A stretch of DNA of 22,629 nt from Leptolyngbya sp. SIO4C1 (GTDB lineage Bacteria; Cyanobacteriota; Cyanobacteriia; Phormidesmidales; Phormidesmidaceae): contig JAAHIA010000023.1 in the NCBI GenBank assembly GCA_010671975.1, forward strand, positions 1-22,629, given 5' to 3'. Below the pieces are notes generated by a model. It had not been told where the DNA came from, did not search any database, and saw only the letters and a list, made by a program, of their open reading frames with translations. This document shows, piece by piece, positions 7,735 through 16,547 of the stretch (positions are counted from its first letter, which is position 1; every line of letters starts with the position of its first letter). The position numbers were made by a program, and so were the translations under genes.

Positions 7735-8997
7735 TTAGGGCTCCGCTTGGATCAGTGAAAGAATGCCGCGATACAGCGTCGAAAACTGAATCTCGTCAAT
7801 GCCGTCTGGGTTATTCCAGGTAGCCGTGACGCAGTAGTGCTGACCATCTGCCGCTTCTAGGTAGGTGGTCAGATTTTCAACGCCTGGCTCTGAGCCACCT
7901 TTGAAGGCAACGCGCTGCCAGTCTTTGGCATCCGCCAGCCCTGGGTTGATGCTCATCAGCGGCAGGTCGGCCACCGCTGCGATCGCATCGCAGAGTTCGG
8001 TGGCGCTCATAAACCATTCCACATCCAGCGCTACCGGCCCGTTGTTAAAAATATCGACGCTGGGCAGGTTCAAGTTGGCCAGCGTCGCCAGCAGCGCCCG
8101 CCGCTCTGAGACCGTATCCTGCCGATAGCGCTGCAGCAGCGGCTCATTTTCAGGCGCTTTGAGCGTAAAAAATTCGCGCGTATTCAAAAAAGGCTGATTG
8201 CGCGGCGAGAGCGCCTCAATCGACTCGCGACCCACCAGCGCGATCACGTGATCGGTGGCTGTGTTGTCGCTTTGAGACATCATCAGCGCTGCCAGCGTCT
8301 GCAGCGTCAGCGGTGACCCTGCGGGCCAGGTTTGCAAAAAGCCGCTGGGCAAGCTTTTTAGCTCAGCCTGCAGTGGCATAATCTCATCCCACTGGTGCAC
8401 GCCAGCCGCAATCTGCGCCTGCAGCGCCTGCAGCACCTGCAGCTTAAAAGCCGATCCCACCGCCAGCGGCTGCTCTGGATTCAGCGACAGCAGCGGTTCG
8501 CCGTCTCTGAGCACCAGCAGATGCTTTTCGCCCGGCAGCGCCTCAAACTCAGCCAGAATTTCCTCAGGCGCGATCGCGCTCAGCTGCGGTGCCTCAAACA
8601 GCAGCCCAATGATTTGCCCCTGGCGGTTGAGTGAAATCCTAGTCGGCACCTGCCCTCGCTCAAAGATCAGGCGAAACTGGCCATCTGCAGCTTCAACCCG
8701 CTGATAGGCCCCCAGGCTATTGGTAATGCCGCGCACGATTTGATCAATCTGAGCCAGCGGAATCTGTGTCAAAAATCGATCGGCAAACCAGCTAGCCTCT
8801 AGGGCCGGCGCAGTAAACAGCTGTTCTAGCCGCTGTGCGGCAGACTGAGCAGATTCCATAGTGCTGGGGCTGGCTGGCTGAGCCAGCACGGGGTGAGGCC
8901 AGGTGCAGGTGACAAACAAGCAGAAGGCAAAGGGTACAAGGAGAAGAGAGCGCAGGCGGAGGATGGTTTCAATCACAATACGAATCATTAAGCCCAC
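7735..8997 (-). CDS. Exported class A beta-lactamase-fold serine hydrolase with extra N-terminal domain
   Basis: The product has 420 residues. A hydrophobic N-terminal stretch (about 15-33) ending VLA-Q near residue 39 predicts a signal peptide. Residues about 45-140 form a separate domain (ASWFADRFLTQIPLAQIDQI, then a strand-rich part) that resembles the N-terminal domain found before some ORF12-type serine hydrolases. The hydrolase domain has the nucleophile motif S182-A-F-K185, the SDN loop at 243-245 and KGG at 366-368 in place of KTG. It is probably a periplasmic esterase, lactamase or penicillin-binding-type enzyme. True beta-lactamase activity is not assured, because the Glu166-type position cannot be assigned by eye. 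It diverges from the antiporter gene across 66 bases. Confidence 0.85.
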   Translation of the reverse strand: MGLMIRIVIETILRLRSLLLVPFAFCLFVTCTWPHPVLAQPASPSTMESAQSAAQRLEQLFTAPALEASWFADRFLTQIPLAQIDQIVRGITNSLGAYQRVEAADGQFRLIFERGQVPTRISLNRQGQIIGLLFEAPQLSAIAPEEILAEFEALPGEKHLLVLRDGEPLLSLNPEQPLAVGSAFKLQVLQALQAQIAAGVHQWDEIMPLQAELKSLPSGFLQTWPAGSPLTLQTLAALMMSQSDNTATDHVIALVGRESIEALSPRNQPFLNTREFFTLKAPENEPLLQRYRQDTVSERRALLATLANLNLPSVDIFNNGPVALDVEWFMSATELCDAIAAVADLPLMSINPGLADAKDWQRVAFKGGSEPGVENLTTYLEAADGQHYCVTATWNNPDGIDEIQFSTLYRGILSLIQAEP

Positions 8998-9063
8998 CTT
9001 GCCAGACCCTAGTGCGAAAAATCGGCGTTGCTATGATGCCATCATTGACCATAGCGACCTGCG

Positions 9064-11109
9064 ATGGAATTTTCAATCGTTACGACGCAGATTGCAATTT
9101 TGGGGCTGCTGCTAATCGCCTGCGTTGCTGCGATCGCGCTGCGACGGCTGAATTTTCCTTACACGATTGGACTAGTGGTGGTGGGGGTGACGCTGGGGCT
9201 GCTGAAGGAGACCGTCCCAGGTGTAGCACCGCTGACTGAGATGGATCTCTCGCATGAGATCATCCTATTCTTATTTCTGCCGCCGCTGGTGTTTGAGTCG
9301 GCGCTGACGCTAGATGCGAGACTGCTGCTGCGCAACCTGACGCCGGTGCTGATGCTGGCGGTGCCGGGGCTGCTGCTGTCAACGGCAGTGGTAGGCGGCT
9401 TGATGGGCGCGCTGACGCCGCTCGACTGGACGGGAGCGCTGCTGTTTGGGTCGCTAATCTCGGCCACTGACCCGGTAGCCGTGGTGGCGCTATTCAAAGA
9501 GCTGGGGCTGTCTAAGCAGCTAGTGGTGCTAATTGAGGGTGAGAGCCTGTTTAACGATGCCACCGCCATTGTCACTTTCAACCTCATCCTGGCAGCGGCC
9601 ACTGCGCAGGCTAGCAATCTGCTGCTTTCAGGCTTGCTAGAGTTTCTGCGCGCGTTTATCGGCGGCATTGTCGTTGGCGCGATCGCGGCTTGGCTAATCA
9701 GCTACCTGATTGGGCTGGCCTATCGCAATCCGCTGGTGCAGAGCACGCTTTCGACCGTGCTAGCGTTTGGAACGTTCATTCTGGCAGAGCACACGCTGCA
9801 TATTTCGGGCGTGATTGCAGTGGTGAGCGCAGGTATGGTCACTGGCTGGCTCACCTCCATTCGGCTGAAGCCTGAGAACCGCGACTTTCTGCATGAGTTT
9901 TGGGAATATGCTTCTTTTTTAGCCAACAGCCTGATCTTTTTACTGGTAGGCATTACCAGCGTGCGACTGCTGCAGTCAGCCAACGGACTGATGCCGCTAC
10001 TGGCAACGCTCGGCATTGCGATCGCAGCGATTTTGCTGGCTCGGGTGCTGGCCGTATTCGGGCTAATGGCGCTGGTTAACCGACTGCAGATTGCGCCGCG
10101 CGTGGGTCGACCGGCGCAGGCCATTCTTGTGTGGGGCGGCCTGCGCGGCGCGGTGGGACTAGCCCTGGCGCTCAGCCTTGAGTCGGAGCCGGTCAACAGT
10201 GAACTGATTGTGCCGCTAACTTTGGGCGTGGCGCTGTTTACGCTGATGGTGCCAGGCACGACAATTGGGCAGCTAATTAAGCAGCTGAAGCTGGATAAGC
10301 CATCGGTGCTCGAACGACTGGAGCGCTTTGAGGCGCTAATTGAGGCAAAGCAGGCGGCGCTGCAGTCGCTGGCCCAGTTTCGCAAGACGAGCAGTCAGTA
10401 TCAAACCCAGATCGACCATCTTTCGGCACAGCTATCGCAGGCGCTAGATATCGAGAAAACCAAGCTGCATCAGCTCAAGCAGAGTTTGAGCGACTGCCCG
10501 CAGCAGCTACATCAGGCTATTTGGCTGCAGGCACTGATGATTGAAAATCAGGCCTATCGCGATCTGCACGACCAAGGGCTGCTATCAGAGGCCGCTTTTG
10601 TGCGCTTAGAGCTGGGTCTAAACGTGCGCTATGACGCGGTTATAGCCGACACTATCCCGCCGCCGATGCTGGCCCCGCACACGCTGATGACCCAAATTGA
10701 GAAAACGACCGTACAATCAGCGATGCGCCTGATGCCACACGAACGCTGGCGACAGCAGCGCAGCCTGACGCGCTTTAAGCAAAACTACGAGTGCGACCTA
10801 GCGATTGTGCAGGTGGCTGAGCGGGTACTGCAGCGCATTGATGAGCTCAGCCACAGCAGCCAAGAACAGGCGCTGCGGCTCAAAACCTGCTTGAGCTACT
10901 ACCGGGAAGTCAAAGAAGCGGCCCAATCACGCAGGCAGCGCAGCAGTAAGCAGCATCCTCAAGATGCGCAGCAGATCGAGCAGCAGATTGCCCGGCGAAT
11001 TGCTGCCATCGGCCAAGAAAATGCGATCGCCGATCTCCTAGCCGAAGGGGCAATCTCGGAAAAAGTTGCCCAAACGGCCTGCCGGCTGATTGCGGTCCGC
11101 CCCGATTAG
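9064..11109 (+). CDS. CPA1-family Na+/H+ antiporter (NhaP type) with long cytoplasmic tail
   Basis: The product has 681 residues. The first roughly 410 residues form about a dozen membrane helices, with CPA1 landmarks: FLPPLVFESAL near 71, SATDPVAVVALF (Thr135-Asp136-Pro137), and GESLFNDATAIV with Asn164-Asp165, the acidic ion-binding pair. WGGLRGAVGLALAL is the later conserved helix. From about 420 to the end is a helical, Gln/Leu-rich soluble region of about 260 residues, likely a regulatory C-terminal domain. It exchanges Na+ or K+ for H+ at the plasma or thylakoid membrane for pH and salt homeostasis. No clear Shine-Dalgarno precedes the ATG. The paralogue (NhaS/NhaP subtype) cannot be fixed from sequence alone. 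Confidence 0.92.
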   Translation: MEFSIVTTQIAILGLLLIACVAAIALRRLNFPYTIGLVVVGVTLGLLKETVPGVAPLTEMDLSHEIILFLFLPPLVFESALTLDARLLLRNLTPVLMLAVPGLLLSTAVVGGLMGALTPLDWTGALLFGSLISATDPVAVVALFKELGLSKQLVVLIEGESLFNDATAIVTFNLILAAATAQASNLLLSGLLEFLRAFIGGIVVGAIAAWLISYLIGLAYRNPLVQSTLSTVLAFGTFILAEHTLHISGVIAVVSAGMVTGWLTSIRLKPENRDFLHEFWEYASFLANSLIFLLVGITSVRLLQSANGLMPLLATLGIAIAAILLARVLAVFGLMALVNRLQIAPRVGRPAQAILVWGGLRGAVGLALALSLESEPVNSELIVPLTLGVALFTLMVPGTTIGQLIKQLKLDKPSVLERLERFEALIEAKQAALQSLAQFRKTSSQYQTQIDHLSAQLSQALDIEKTKLHQLKQSLSDCPQQLHQAIWLQALMIENQAYRDLHDQGLLSEAAFVRLELGLNVRYDAVIADTIPPPMLAPHTLMTQIEKTTVQSAMRLMPHERWRQQRSLTRFKQNYECDLAIVQVAERVLQRIDELSHSSQEQALRLKTCLSYYREVKEAAQSRRQRSSKQHPQDAQQIEQQIARRIAAIGQENAIADLLAEGAISEKVAQTACRLIAVRPD

Positions 11110-11165
11110 GCGGCTCAAAGCCCGCAGCCTCCAGCTTTGCCGGTGGTAAGTACCCAAAGTTAGAT

Positions 11166-11193
11166 TTGACACAGGCGATCAATTCGCTAGGCT
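11166..11193 (+). promoter_or_regulatory. Candidate sigma-70-type promoter for the GH13 gene
   Basis: A perfect TTGACA (11166-11171) is followed after 16 bases by TAGGCT (11188-11193). It is 27 bases from the -10 end to the ATG at 11221. The -10 match is only moderate. The location between the antiporter stop and the GH13 start supports it. Confidence 0.45.
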
Positions 11194-11220
11194 AACGTTG
11201 GAGTTACGGCTTAGCCACAC

Positions 11221-12672
11221 ATGCAAGTTAAAACGCCGGATTGGGTCAAGCACGCCGTTTTTTATCAGATTTTCCCCGATCGCTTTGCGCGCACGATGCG
11301 GCAGTCGCGACCGCCAGAGATGCAGGTGCCGCTCGAACCCTGGGAAAGCTTACCCACGCTAAACGGCTATAAGGGCGGCGATCTCTGGGGCGTAGCAGAA
11401 AAGCTCAGCTACTTGCAAGATCTAGGCGTAACTGCAATCTACTTCACACCGATCTTTCAATCGGCGAGCAATCATCGCTACCACACACACGACTACTACC
11501 AAGTCGATCCGCTACTGGGGGGCAATGCGGCTTTCTTTGACCTGCTCAAAGCGGCGCATCAGCGAGATATCAAAGTGGTGCTTGACGGGGTCTTTAACCA
11601 CGCCAGTCGCGGCTTTTTCTACTTCAATGATATTCTAGAAAACGGCCCGACCTCACCCTGGATAGATTGGTTCAGGGTTGAGCGCTGGCCGCTGTCGGCC
11701 TATGATGGCGAGCTGCCAGCCAACTACACCAGCTGGGTCAATAACCGGGCACTGCCGCAGTTCAACCATGAAAATGCGCAGGTGCGTGAATACATCATGC
11801 AGGTCGGTGAATATTGGATTGAGCAAGGCGTTGACGGCTGGCGATTGGACGTGCCGTTCGAGATTCAAGTTGAGGGATTTTGGCAGGAGTTCAGAGCGCG
11901 GATCAAGGCAGTTAACCCAGAGGCTTACATCGTTGGTGAAATTTGGACAGATGCTCGCCACTGGCTCGATGGCACCCAGTTTGACGGGGTGATGAACTAT
12001 CTCTTTGCCGGGCCGACGCTGGCTTTTACTGCTGGCTCGCGGATTGTCATGCCGCTGGTAGAAACGCCTGAATATCATCCCTACCCGCCGCTGGATGCCG
12101 CTGGCTATGCCAGCAAAATGAAAACGCTGCTAGAGCTCTATCCCTGGGAGATTCAGCTAGCGCAGCTAAATTTGATTTCTAGCCACGACATTGCCAGAGC
12201 GATCAGCGTTATGGGAGAAGATACGGCCAGCTTTGAGCTCGCCGTGCTGCTGCAGATGACCTTCCCCGGTGCGCCTAGCATCTACTACGGTGATGAGGTA
12301 GGGCTGCTGGGCGGTCTAGACCCAGACTGTCGGCGCTCGTTCCCTTCTGAAGAGCGATGGAACCAGAGTTTGCTCAAGCTGCACCAAGACTTGATTGCGC
12401 TGCGGCATCAGTCTGAGGCGCTGCGGGTGGGTGACTATCGCGCGATCGCAGCCCAGAATGACTGCTACGTCTTTGCGAGAACGCTGCCGCAGGAGACCGT
12501 AATTGTGGCGGTCAACGTGGGTGAGACCTATGCCAAAGTAGAGATTCCCCAGCCAAAGCTGCGTCAGCAGCCTGGCAAGAAGCTGTTTGGTGACGGCCGC
12601 TGCAGCTGGCAGGGCGATGCGCTCACGGTAGAAGTGTCGAGTCGCTCGGGACTGATTGTCGGCAACGCTTAA
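11221..12672 (+). CDS. GH13 alpha-glucan hydrolase (cyclomaltodextrinase/neopullulanase-like)
   Basis: The product has 483 residues. All four GH13 regions are present: DGVFNH at 122-127, GWRLDVP with nucleophile Asp210, GEIW with acid/base Glu240, and SHD with transition-state stabiliser Asp323. The N terminus (DWVKHAVFYQIFPDRFARTM) and LSYLQDLGVTAIYFTPIF match the cyclomaltodextrinase / maltogenic amylase / neopullulanase group, but the usual N-terminal carbohydrate-binding domain of about 120 residues is missing. No signal peptide is present, so it probably acts on cytosolic malto-oligosaccharides from glycogen turnover. The C-terminal beta domain starts near residue 400. The phytase-like lipoprotein gene follows after 17 bases, so the two may share a transcript. 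Confidence 0.9.
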   Translation: MQVKTPDWVKHAVFYQIFPDRFARTMRQSRPPEMQVPLEPWESLPTLNGYKGGDLWGVAEKLSYLQDLGVTAIYFTPIFQSASNHRYHTHDYYQVDPLLGGNAAFFDLLKAAHQRDIKVVLDGVFNHASRGFFYFNDILENGPTSPWIDWFRVERWPLSAYDGELPANYTSWVNNRALPQFNHENAQVREYIMQVGEYWIEQGVDGWRLDVPFEIQVEGFWQEFRARIKAVNPEAYIVGEIWTDARHWLDGTQFDGVMNYLFAGPTLAFTAGSRIVMPLVETPEYHPYPPLDAAGYASKMKTLLELYPWEIQLAQLNLISSHDIARAISVMGEDTASFELAVLLQMTFPGAPSIYYGDEVGLLGGLDPDCRRSFPSEERWNQSLLKLHQDLIALRHQSEALRVGDYRAIAAQNDCYVFARTLPQETVIVAVNVGETYAKVEIPQPKLRQQPGKKLFGDGRCSWQGDALTVEVSSRSGLIVGNA

Positions 12673-12689
12673 AATCATCGTCAAACGCT

Positions 12690-13829
12690 ATGCAAATGAG
12701 ACTGAGATATCTGCTGAGAGCTGCTGCTGCTGGCTGCTTGTGTCTGCTGCTGCTGAGCGGCTGCGGGCTGCCTCGCGTGAGTGCTGAGCAGCGCCTATTT
12801 TTAGAGCTATCGACGACCTTGTTAGATAGCTACGTGCTGCCAAAGCAAGACTTTGCGGGCGAGCCGGTGGGCGGGCTGTCTGCGATTACTTACGATCCGC
12901 GCGCAGACTTACTTTACGCCCTCTCAGACAGTCGAGAACATCCGCGCTTCTACACGCTTCGACCCGCCATTCAAGCTGATCGCATCCAGGCAGTGACGGT
13001 AGCAGCCGTCACCCAATTTAAAGATGCTGCTGGCAACCCGCTCGGCTCGCTCGACCCGGAGGGCATGGCGCTAACGCCGCGCGGCAGCCTGATTGTCTCC
13101 AGCGAAGTGTCTCCCAATAGCGATGCGCCGTTTCTAGGTGAGTTTGACCTGGCGACCGGTCAGCTGCAGACGCAGTTTCGCATTCCTGAACGCTATCAGT
13201 CAGATGCTGCCGCTGATAGCCCGCAAACCAAGGGCGCGCAGACTAATCTCAGCCTAGAGGCGCTAACGATTAACACGGCACCTGGCACTGCCGGCTACAT
13301 CGAGCCTTTTCGCCTGTTTGTGGGTACTGAAGGGCCGCTGCTGCAAGACCTTGATGAGTCGCCTGATATTCCGTTTAAAAATCGAGTGCTGCACTATCTG
13401 ATTGGGCAAGACCAGTCGACGCTGATTTCTGAGCACTGGTACCCAATGACTGAGTCGCCGCTAGGAGCGGTGCTCAACGGTCTTTCAGAGCTGCTGGTGC
13501 TGGATCAAGGCGGCCACTTTCTAGCACTAGAGCGAGCCTTTGGGCTGCAAGGCTTTTCAATTAAGCTCTATCAGTTAGCCAGCGGGGGCGCGACTGACGT
13601 GAGTGCGATCGCAACCCTCAAGGGCGATATCACAGGCATCAACCCCATTCGCAAGCAGCTGCTGCTTGATCTAAGCGCGTTAGACCTGACGCTAGAAAAT
13701 TCAGAAGGTATGACGCTGGGGCCCCGACTGCAGGATGGCAGCCAAAGCCTGCTGATCGTCAGCGACGATAACTTCGACGAGCGGCAGCAGACCCAGTTCT
13801 TGCTTTTCCGGCTGGCCGGGCTGAGCTAG
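12690..13829 (+). CDS. Phytase-like / esterase-like domain lipoprotein
   Basis: The product has 379 residues. The N terminus is a lipoprotein signal: basic residues, a hydrophobic core, then the lipobox LSGC with Cys25. The mature part looks like the esterase-like activity of phytase family (PF13449 type), a beta-propeller: GGLSAITYDPRADLLYALSDSR, LDPEGMALTPRGSLIVSSEVS, FGLQGFSIKLYQL, and near the end NSEGMTLGPR and LLIVSDDNFD. It is probably anchored in the cell envelope facing the periplasm. Substrate is unknown, and phosphatase activity is not shown for most members. The start is the first of two closely spaced ATGs; the second, at 12696, is equally possible and keeps the lipobox. Confidence 0.85.
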   Translation: MQMRLRYLLRAAAAGCLCLLLLSGCGLPRVSAEQRLFLELSTTLLDSYVLPKQDFAGEPVGGLSAITYDPRADLLYALSDSREHPRFYTLRPAIQADRIQAVTVAAVTQFKDAAGNPLGSLDPEGMALTPRGSLIVSSEVSPNSDAPFLGEFDLATGQLQTQFRIPERYQSDAAADSPQTKGAQTNLSLEALTINTAPGTAGYIEPFRLFVGTEGPLLQDLDESPDIPFKNRVLHYLIGQDQSTLISEHWYPMTESPLGAVLNGLSELLVLDQGGHFLALERAFGLQGFSIKLYQLASGGATDVSAIATLKGDITGINPIRKQLLLDLSALDLTLENSEGMTLGPRLQDGSQSLLIVSDDNFDERQQTQFLLFRLAGLS

Positions 13830-14003
13830 CCTTAAAGCTTTGGTTAAATACTCTCTGATCATATTTTTTGATTTCCTGACATTTAACCCAAGTTCGGGCT
13901 AGGAAATAGCGCACAAACTGCAGCCAGCCAGATTTCAAGCCGCCCACTAGCCGCTACCAGCTCTTACGAGTCAGCCGATTGGGCCAAATTCTAGCTTGAG
14001 TGG

Positions 14004-14031
14004 TTGAGCCTGCCCCTAAACCTGATAAAGT
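14004..14031 (+). promoter_or_regulatory. Candidate sigma-70-type promoter for sqdB
   Basis: TTGAGC at 14004-14009, a 16-base spacer and TAAAGT at 14026-14031 lie 36 bases upstream of the sqdB ATG. The surrounding gap 13830-14067 holds nothing else I can name apart from an AT-rich 8-bp inverted repeat (GGTTAAAT at 13842, ATTTAACC at 13881) near the previous stop. Assignment is by pattern only. Confidence 0.4.
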
Positions 14032-14067
14032 TGAGCGAGTATTAGCAAAGTTTTTGTAAAGAGTGAC

Positions 14068-15219
14068 ATGCGAGTCTTAGTTATCGGCGGTGATGGATAC
14101 TGCGGTTGGGCCACAGCGCTCTATCTTTCTAATCGAGGCCATGAAGTTGCCATTTTAGATAGCTTGGTGCGTCGGCACTGGGACATGCAGCTACAGTCTG
14201 AAACGCTAACGCCTATTGCCCCTATCCAAACCCGACTACAGCGCTGGAAGGATCTAACCGGCAAGGCCATCGATCTCTTCATCGGTGACATTAACGACTA
14301 CATCTTTTTAGAGCAGTCGATGCTGCAGTTTCAGCCAGCGGCGGTTGTTCACTTTGGCGAACAGCGATCGGCACCGTTCTCAATGATTGACCGTGAGCAT
14401 GCTGTTCTTACCCAAACCAACAACGTTGTCGGTACGCTAAACCTGCTCTATGTAATTCGCGATCATTTTCCAGACTGTCACCTAGTTAAGCTGGGCACGA
14501 TGGGCGAGTATGGCACGCCCAATATCGATATCGAAGAAGGCTACATCACCATCGAGCACAACGGCCGTAAAGATACGCTGCCCTATCCTAAGCAGCCCGG
14601 CTCGTTCTATCACCTCAGCAAGGTCCACGACACGCACAACATTCACTTTGCTTGCAAAATCTGGGGTATACGCGCCACCGACCTCAACCAGGGCATCGTT
14701 TATGGGGTTTTGACTGAAGAAACCGGCATGGACGAGCTGCTGATCAACCGGCTTGACTACGACGGCGTCTTTGGCACCGCGCTCAACCGCTTCTGCATCC
14801 AGGCGGCGGTAGGTCATCCGCTAACGGTCTATGGCTCAGGCGGTCAGACGCGCGCGCTGCTAGATATTCGCGACACCGTTCGCTGCGTAGAAATTGCCGT
14901 CAACAATCCAGCTGATAAAGGTGAGTTCCGTGTCTTTAACCAGTTCACTGAGATGTTTAGCATCAACGACCTGGCGATGCTGGTGAAGAAAGCGGGCACT
15001 GCGATGGGACTCGATATCGAGGTCAATAACCTAGACAATCCCCGCGTCGAGCTAGAAGAACACTACTTCAATGCTAAGAACACTAAGCTGATTGATTTGG
15101 GGCTAGAGCCGCACTATCTCTCAGATTCGCTGCTCGATTCGCTGCTCAACTTTGCGATTAAGTACAAGCAGCGGGTAGATGAAAAGCAGATTCTGCCGAA
15201 GGTGAGCTGGCGCAAATAG
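14068..15219 (+). CDS. sqdB: UDP-sulfoquinovose synthase SqdB
   Basis: SqdB uses UDP-glucose, NAD+ and sulfite to make UDP-sulfoquinovose, the head-group donor for the thylakoid sulfolipid SQDG. It has 383 residues and is an extended short-chain dehydrogenase/reductase. The Rossmann motif is GGDGYCGW (7-14), and LDSLVRRHWD is specific to the SQD1/SqdB family. The catalytic residues fall at Thr144 in GTMGEYGTPN and Tyr181-x3-Lys185 in YHLSK. Further family blocks are HFGEQRSAPFSMID and NQGIVYGV. The sequence is complete, with normal length. sqdX lies 179 bases downstream, beyond a terminator-like hairpin, so the two genes may be transcribed partly separately. Confidence 0.98.
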   Translation: MRVLVIGGDGYCGWATALYLSNRGHEVAILDSLVRRHWDMQLQSETLTPIAPIQTRLQRWKDLTGKAIDLFIGDINDYIFLEQSMLQFQPAAVVHFGEQRSAPFSMIDREHAVLTQTNNVVGTLNLLYVIRDHFPDCHLVKLGTMGEYGTPNIDIEEGYITIEHNGRKDTLPYPKQPGSFYHLSKVHDTHNIHFACKIWGIRATDLNQGIVYGVLTEETGMDELLINRLDYDGVFGTALNRFCIQAAVGHPLTVYGSGGQTRALLDIRDTVRCVEIAVNNPADKGEFRVFNQFTEMFSINDLAMLVKKAGTAMGLDIEVNNLDNPRVELEEHYFNAKNTKLIDLGLEPHYLSDSLLDSLLNFAIKYKQRVDEKQILPKVSWRK

Positions 15220-15236
15220 CGCTATCTGCGACTGTG

Positions 15237-15291
15237 AGGCCAGCAGCTATCAGAGGCAGCTATCAGCGACTGTCTGAACTGCTGGCCTTTT
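15237..15291 (+). terminator. Probable intrinsic terminator of sqdB
   Basis: AGGCCAGCAG (15237-15246) pairs perfectly with CTGCTGGCCT (15279-15288) and is followed by a short T run, TTTT at 15288-15291. The 32-base loop contains part of a direct repeat (CAGCTATCAG twice), so the inner structure is open to alternatives. It begins 17 bases after the sqdB stop. The T run is short, so termination may be partial. Confidence 0.55.
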
Positions 15292-15342
15292 GCCTATGTC
15301 TTCTAGACGATTGCCAAAAAAAGCGTTTTATGGAAGCTTGAG

Positions 15343-15359
15343 CCCGAACCCTTTTCGGG
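15343..15359 (+). other. Small hairpin upstream of sqdX
   Basis: CCCGAA (15343-15348) and TTCGGG (15354-15359) form a 6-bp stem with a five-base loop, about 40 bases before the sqdX ATG. There is no T run. An alternative pairing AACCC/GGGTT overlaps it. A role in the leader RNA is possible but unsupported beyond the symmetry. Confidence 0.25.
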
Positions 15360-15398
15360 GTTGAATAATCAACAGCCATTCATTTTCGATACTGAAGT

Positions 15399-16529
15399 AT
15401 GCGGATCGCCTTATTTACCGAAACTTTTTTGCCTAAAGTAGATGGTATTGTTACTCGCCTCAAGCACACCATCGAACAGCTGCAGGCACTAGGAGATGAG
15501 GTTTGCGTATTTTGCCCAGAAGGTGGGCTCACTGAATACAAAGGCGCAATCGTTAACGGCGTTTCTGGGTTTCCGCTGCCGCTGTATCCTGAGCTGAAGC
15601 TAGCGCTGCCTCGACCCTCTATTGGCGAGGCGATAGAAGCGTTTCAGCCAGATCTGATCCATGTGGTCAATCCAGCAGTGCTGGGGCTAGCCGGTATCTA
15701 CTACAGCCGGTCATTAGACATTCCGCTGGTGGCGTCTTATCACACGCATCTGCCTAAGTATCTAGAGCACTATGGTTTGGGCATGCTCGAAGGCATGCTC
15801 TGGGAACTGCTCAAAGCGATGCACAACCAGGCGCGAGTTAATCTTTGTACTTCGACAGCGATGCAGTCAGAGCTGAGCGAACACGGCATTGAGCGCGTAG
15901 CCGTTTGGCAGCGCGGCGTTGATACCGAGCTCTTTCGACCGGCGCTGGCCTCTGCAGAGATGCGTCAGCGGCTGACGCAGGGCCATCCTGACGCGCCGCT
16001 GCTGCTCTATATCGGACGGCTCTCAGCCGAGAAAGAAGTCGATCGAATTAAGCCAATTTTAGAAGCCATTCCAGGGGCGCGGCTAGCGCTGGTCGGCGAT
16101 GGCCCCCATCGCGAAGAGCTAGAAAAGCACTTTGAAGGCACCTTGACTCACTTCGTAGGCTACCTCGAGGGTGAGGAGCTTGCTTCTGCCTATGCTTCTG
16201 CCGATGCGTTTGTCTTTCCATCGCGCACCGAGACGCTAGGGCTTGTGCTACTCGAAGCAATGGCAGCCGGCTGTCCTACCGTAGCCGCTAACGCTGGCGG
16301 CATTCCCGATATTGTCACTGACGGCGTCAATGGTTTTCTATTTGACCCGCAGGATGAGGCAGGCGCGATCAAAGCAACGCAGCGGCTAATTGCCGCCCGG
16401 GCTGAGCGAGAGCTGCTGCGCCGCAATGCGCGCATGGAAGCAGAGCGCTGGGGATGGCGCGCGGCTACCCAGCAGCTGCAGCAGTTTTATGCCGAGGTGC
16501 TGGCCTTTGATCTGCCAATGGCCGCCTAG
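15399..16529 (+). CDS. sqdX: Sulfoquinovosyltransferase SqdX (GT4 glycosyltransferase)
   Basis: SqdX transfers sulfoquinovose from UDP-sulfoquinovose to diacylglycerol, the last step of SQDG synthesis. It has 376 residues and a GT-B fold. The N-terminal acceptor domain begins MRIALFTETFLPKVDGIVTR, typical of the SqdX/SQD2 group, and includes VASYHTHLPKYLEHYGLG. The donor domain has LLYIGRLSAEKEVDRI, ALVGDGPHREELE and the E-x7-E region LVLLEAMAAGCPTVAANAGG. The position just after sqdB makes the specific assignment much firmer than the fold alone would. It is a membrane-associated cytosolic enzyme with no transmembrane helix. The kinase-like gene follows after 18 bases. Confidence 0.95.
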   Translation: MRIALFTETFLPKVDGIVTRLKHTIEQLQALGDEVCVFCPEGGLTEYKGAIVNGVSGFPLPLYPELKLALPRPSIGEAIEAFQPDLIHVVNPAVLGLAGIYYSRSLDIPLVASYHTHLPKYLEHYGLGMLEGMLWELLKAMHNQARVNLCTSTAMQSELSEHGIERVAVWQRGVDTELFRPALASAEMRQRLTQGHPDAPLLLYIGRLSAEKEVDRIKPILEAIPGARLALVGDGPHREELEKHFEGTLTHFVGYLEGEELASAYASADAFVFPSRTETLGLVLLEAMAAGCPTVAANAGGIPDIVTDGVNGFLFDPQDEAGAIKATQRLIAARAERELLRRNARMEAERWGWRAATQQLQQFYAEVLAFDLPMAA

Positions 16530-16547
16530 TAAAAGCGAGGCAACCTG

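Noticed and set aside
9032..9037. TATGAT as a -10 for the antiporter gene
   Set aside because: No -35-like hexamer is found at 15-19 bases, so the match is not enough by itself.
9159..10385. Long minus-strand frames inside the antiporter gene (169 and 221 residues)
   Set aside because: They are Ser/Arg/Pro-rich shadows of a clearly coding plus-strand frame with membrane-protein motifs.
13842..13888. AT-rich inverted repeat GGTTAAAT/ATTTAACC after the phytase-like gene
   Set aside because: The 31-base loop and AT-only stem make a stable terminator unlikely; noted only in the sqdB promoter entry.
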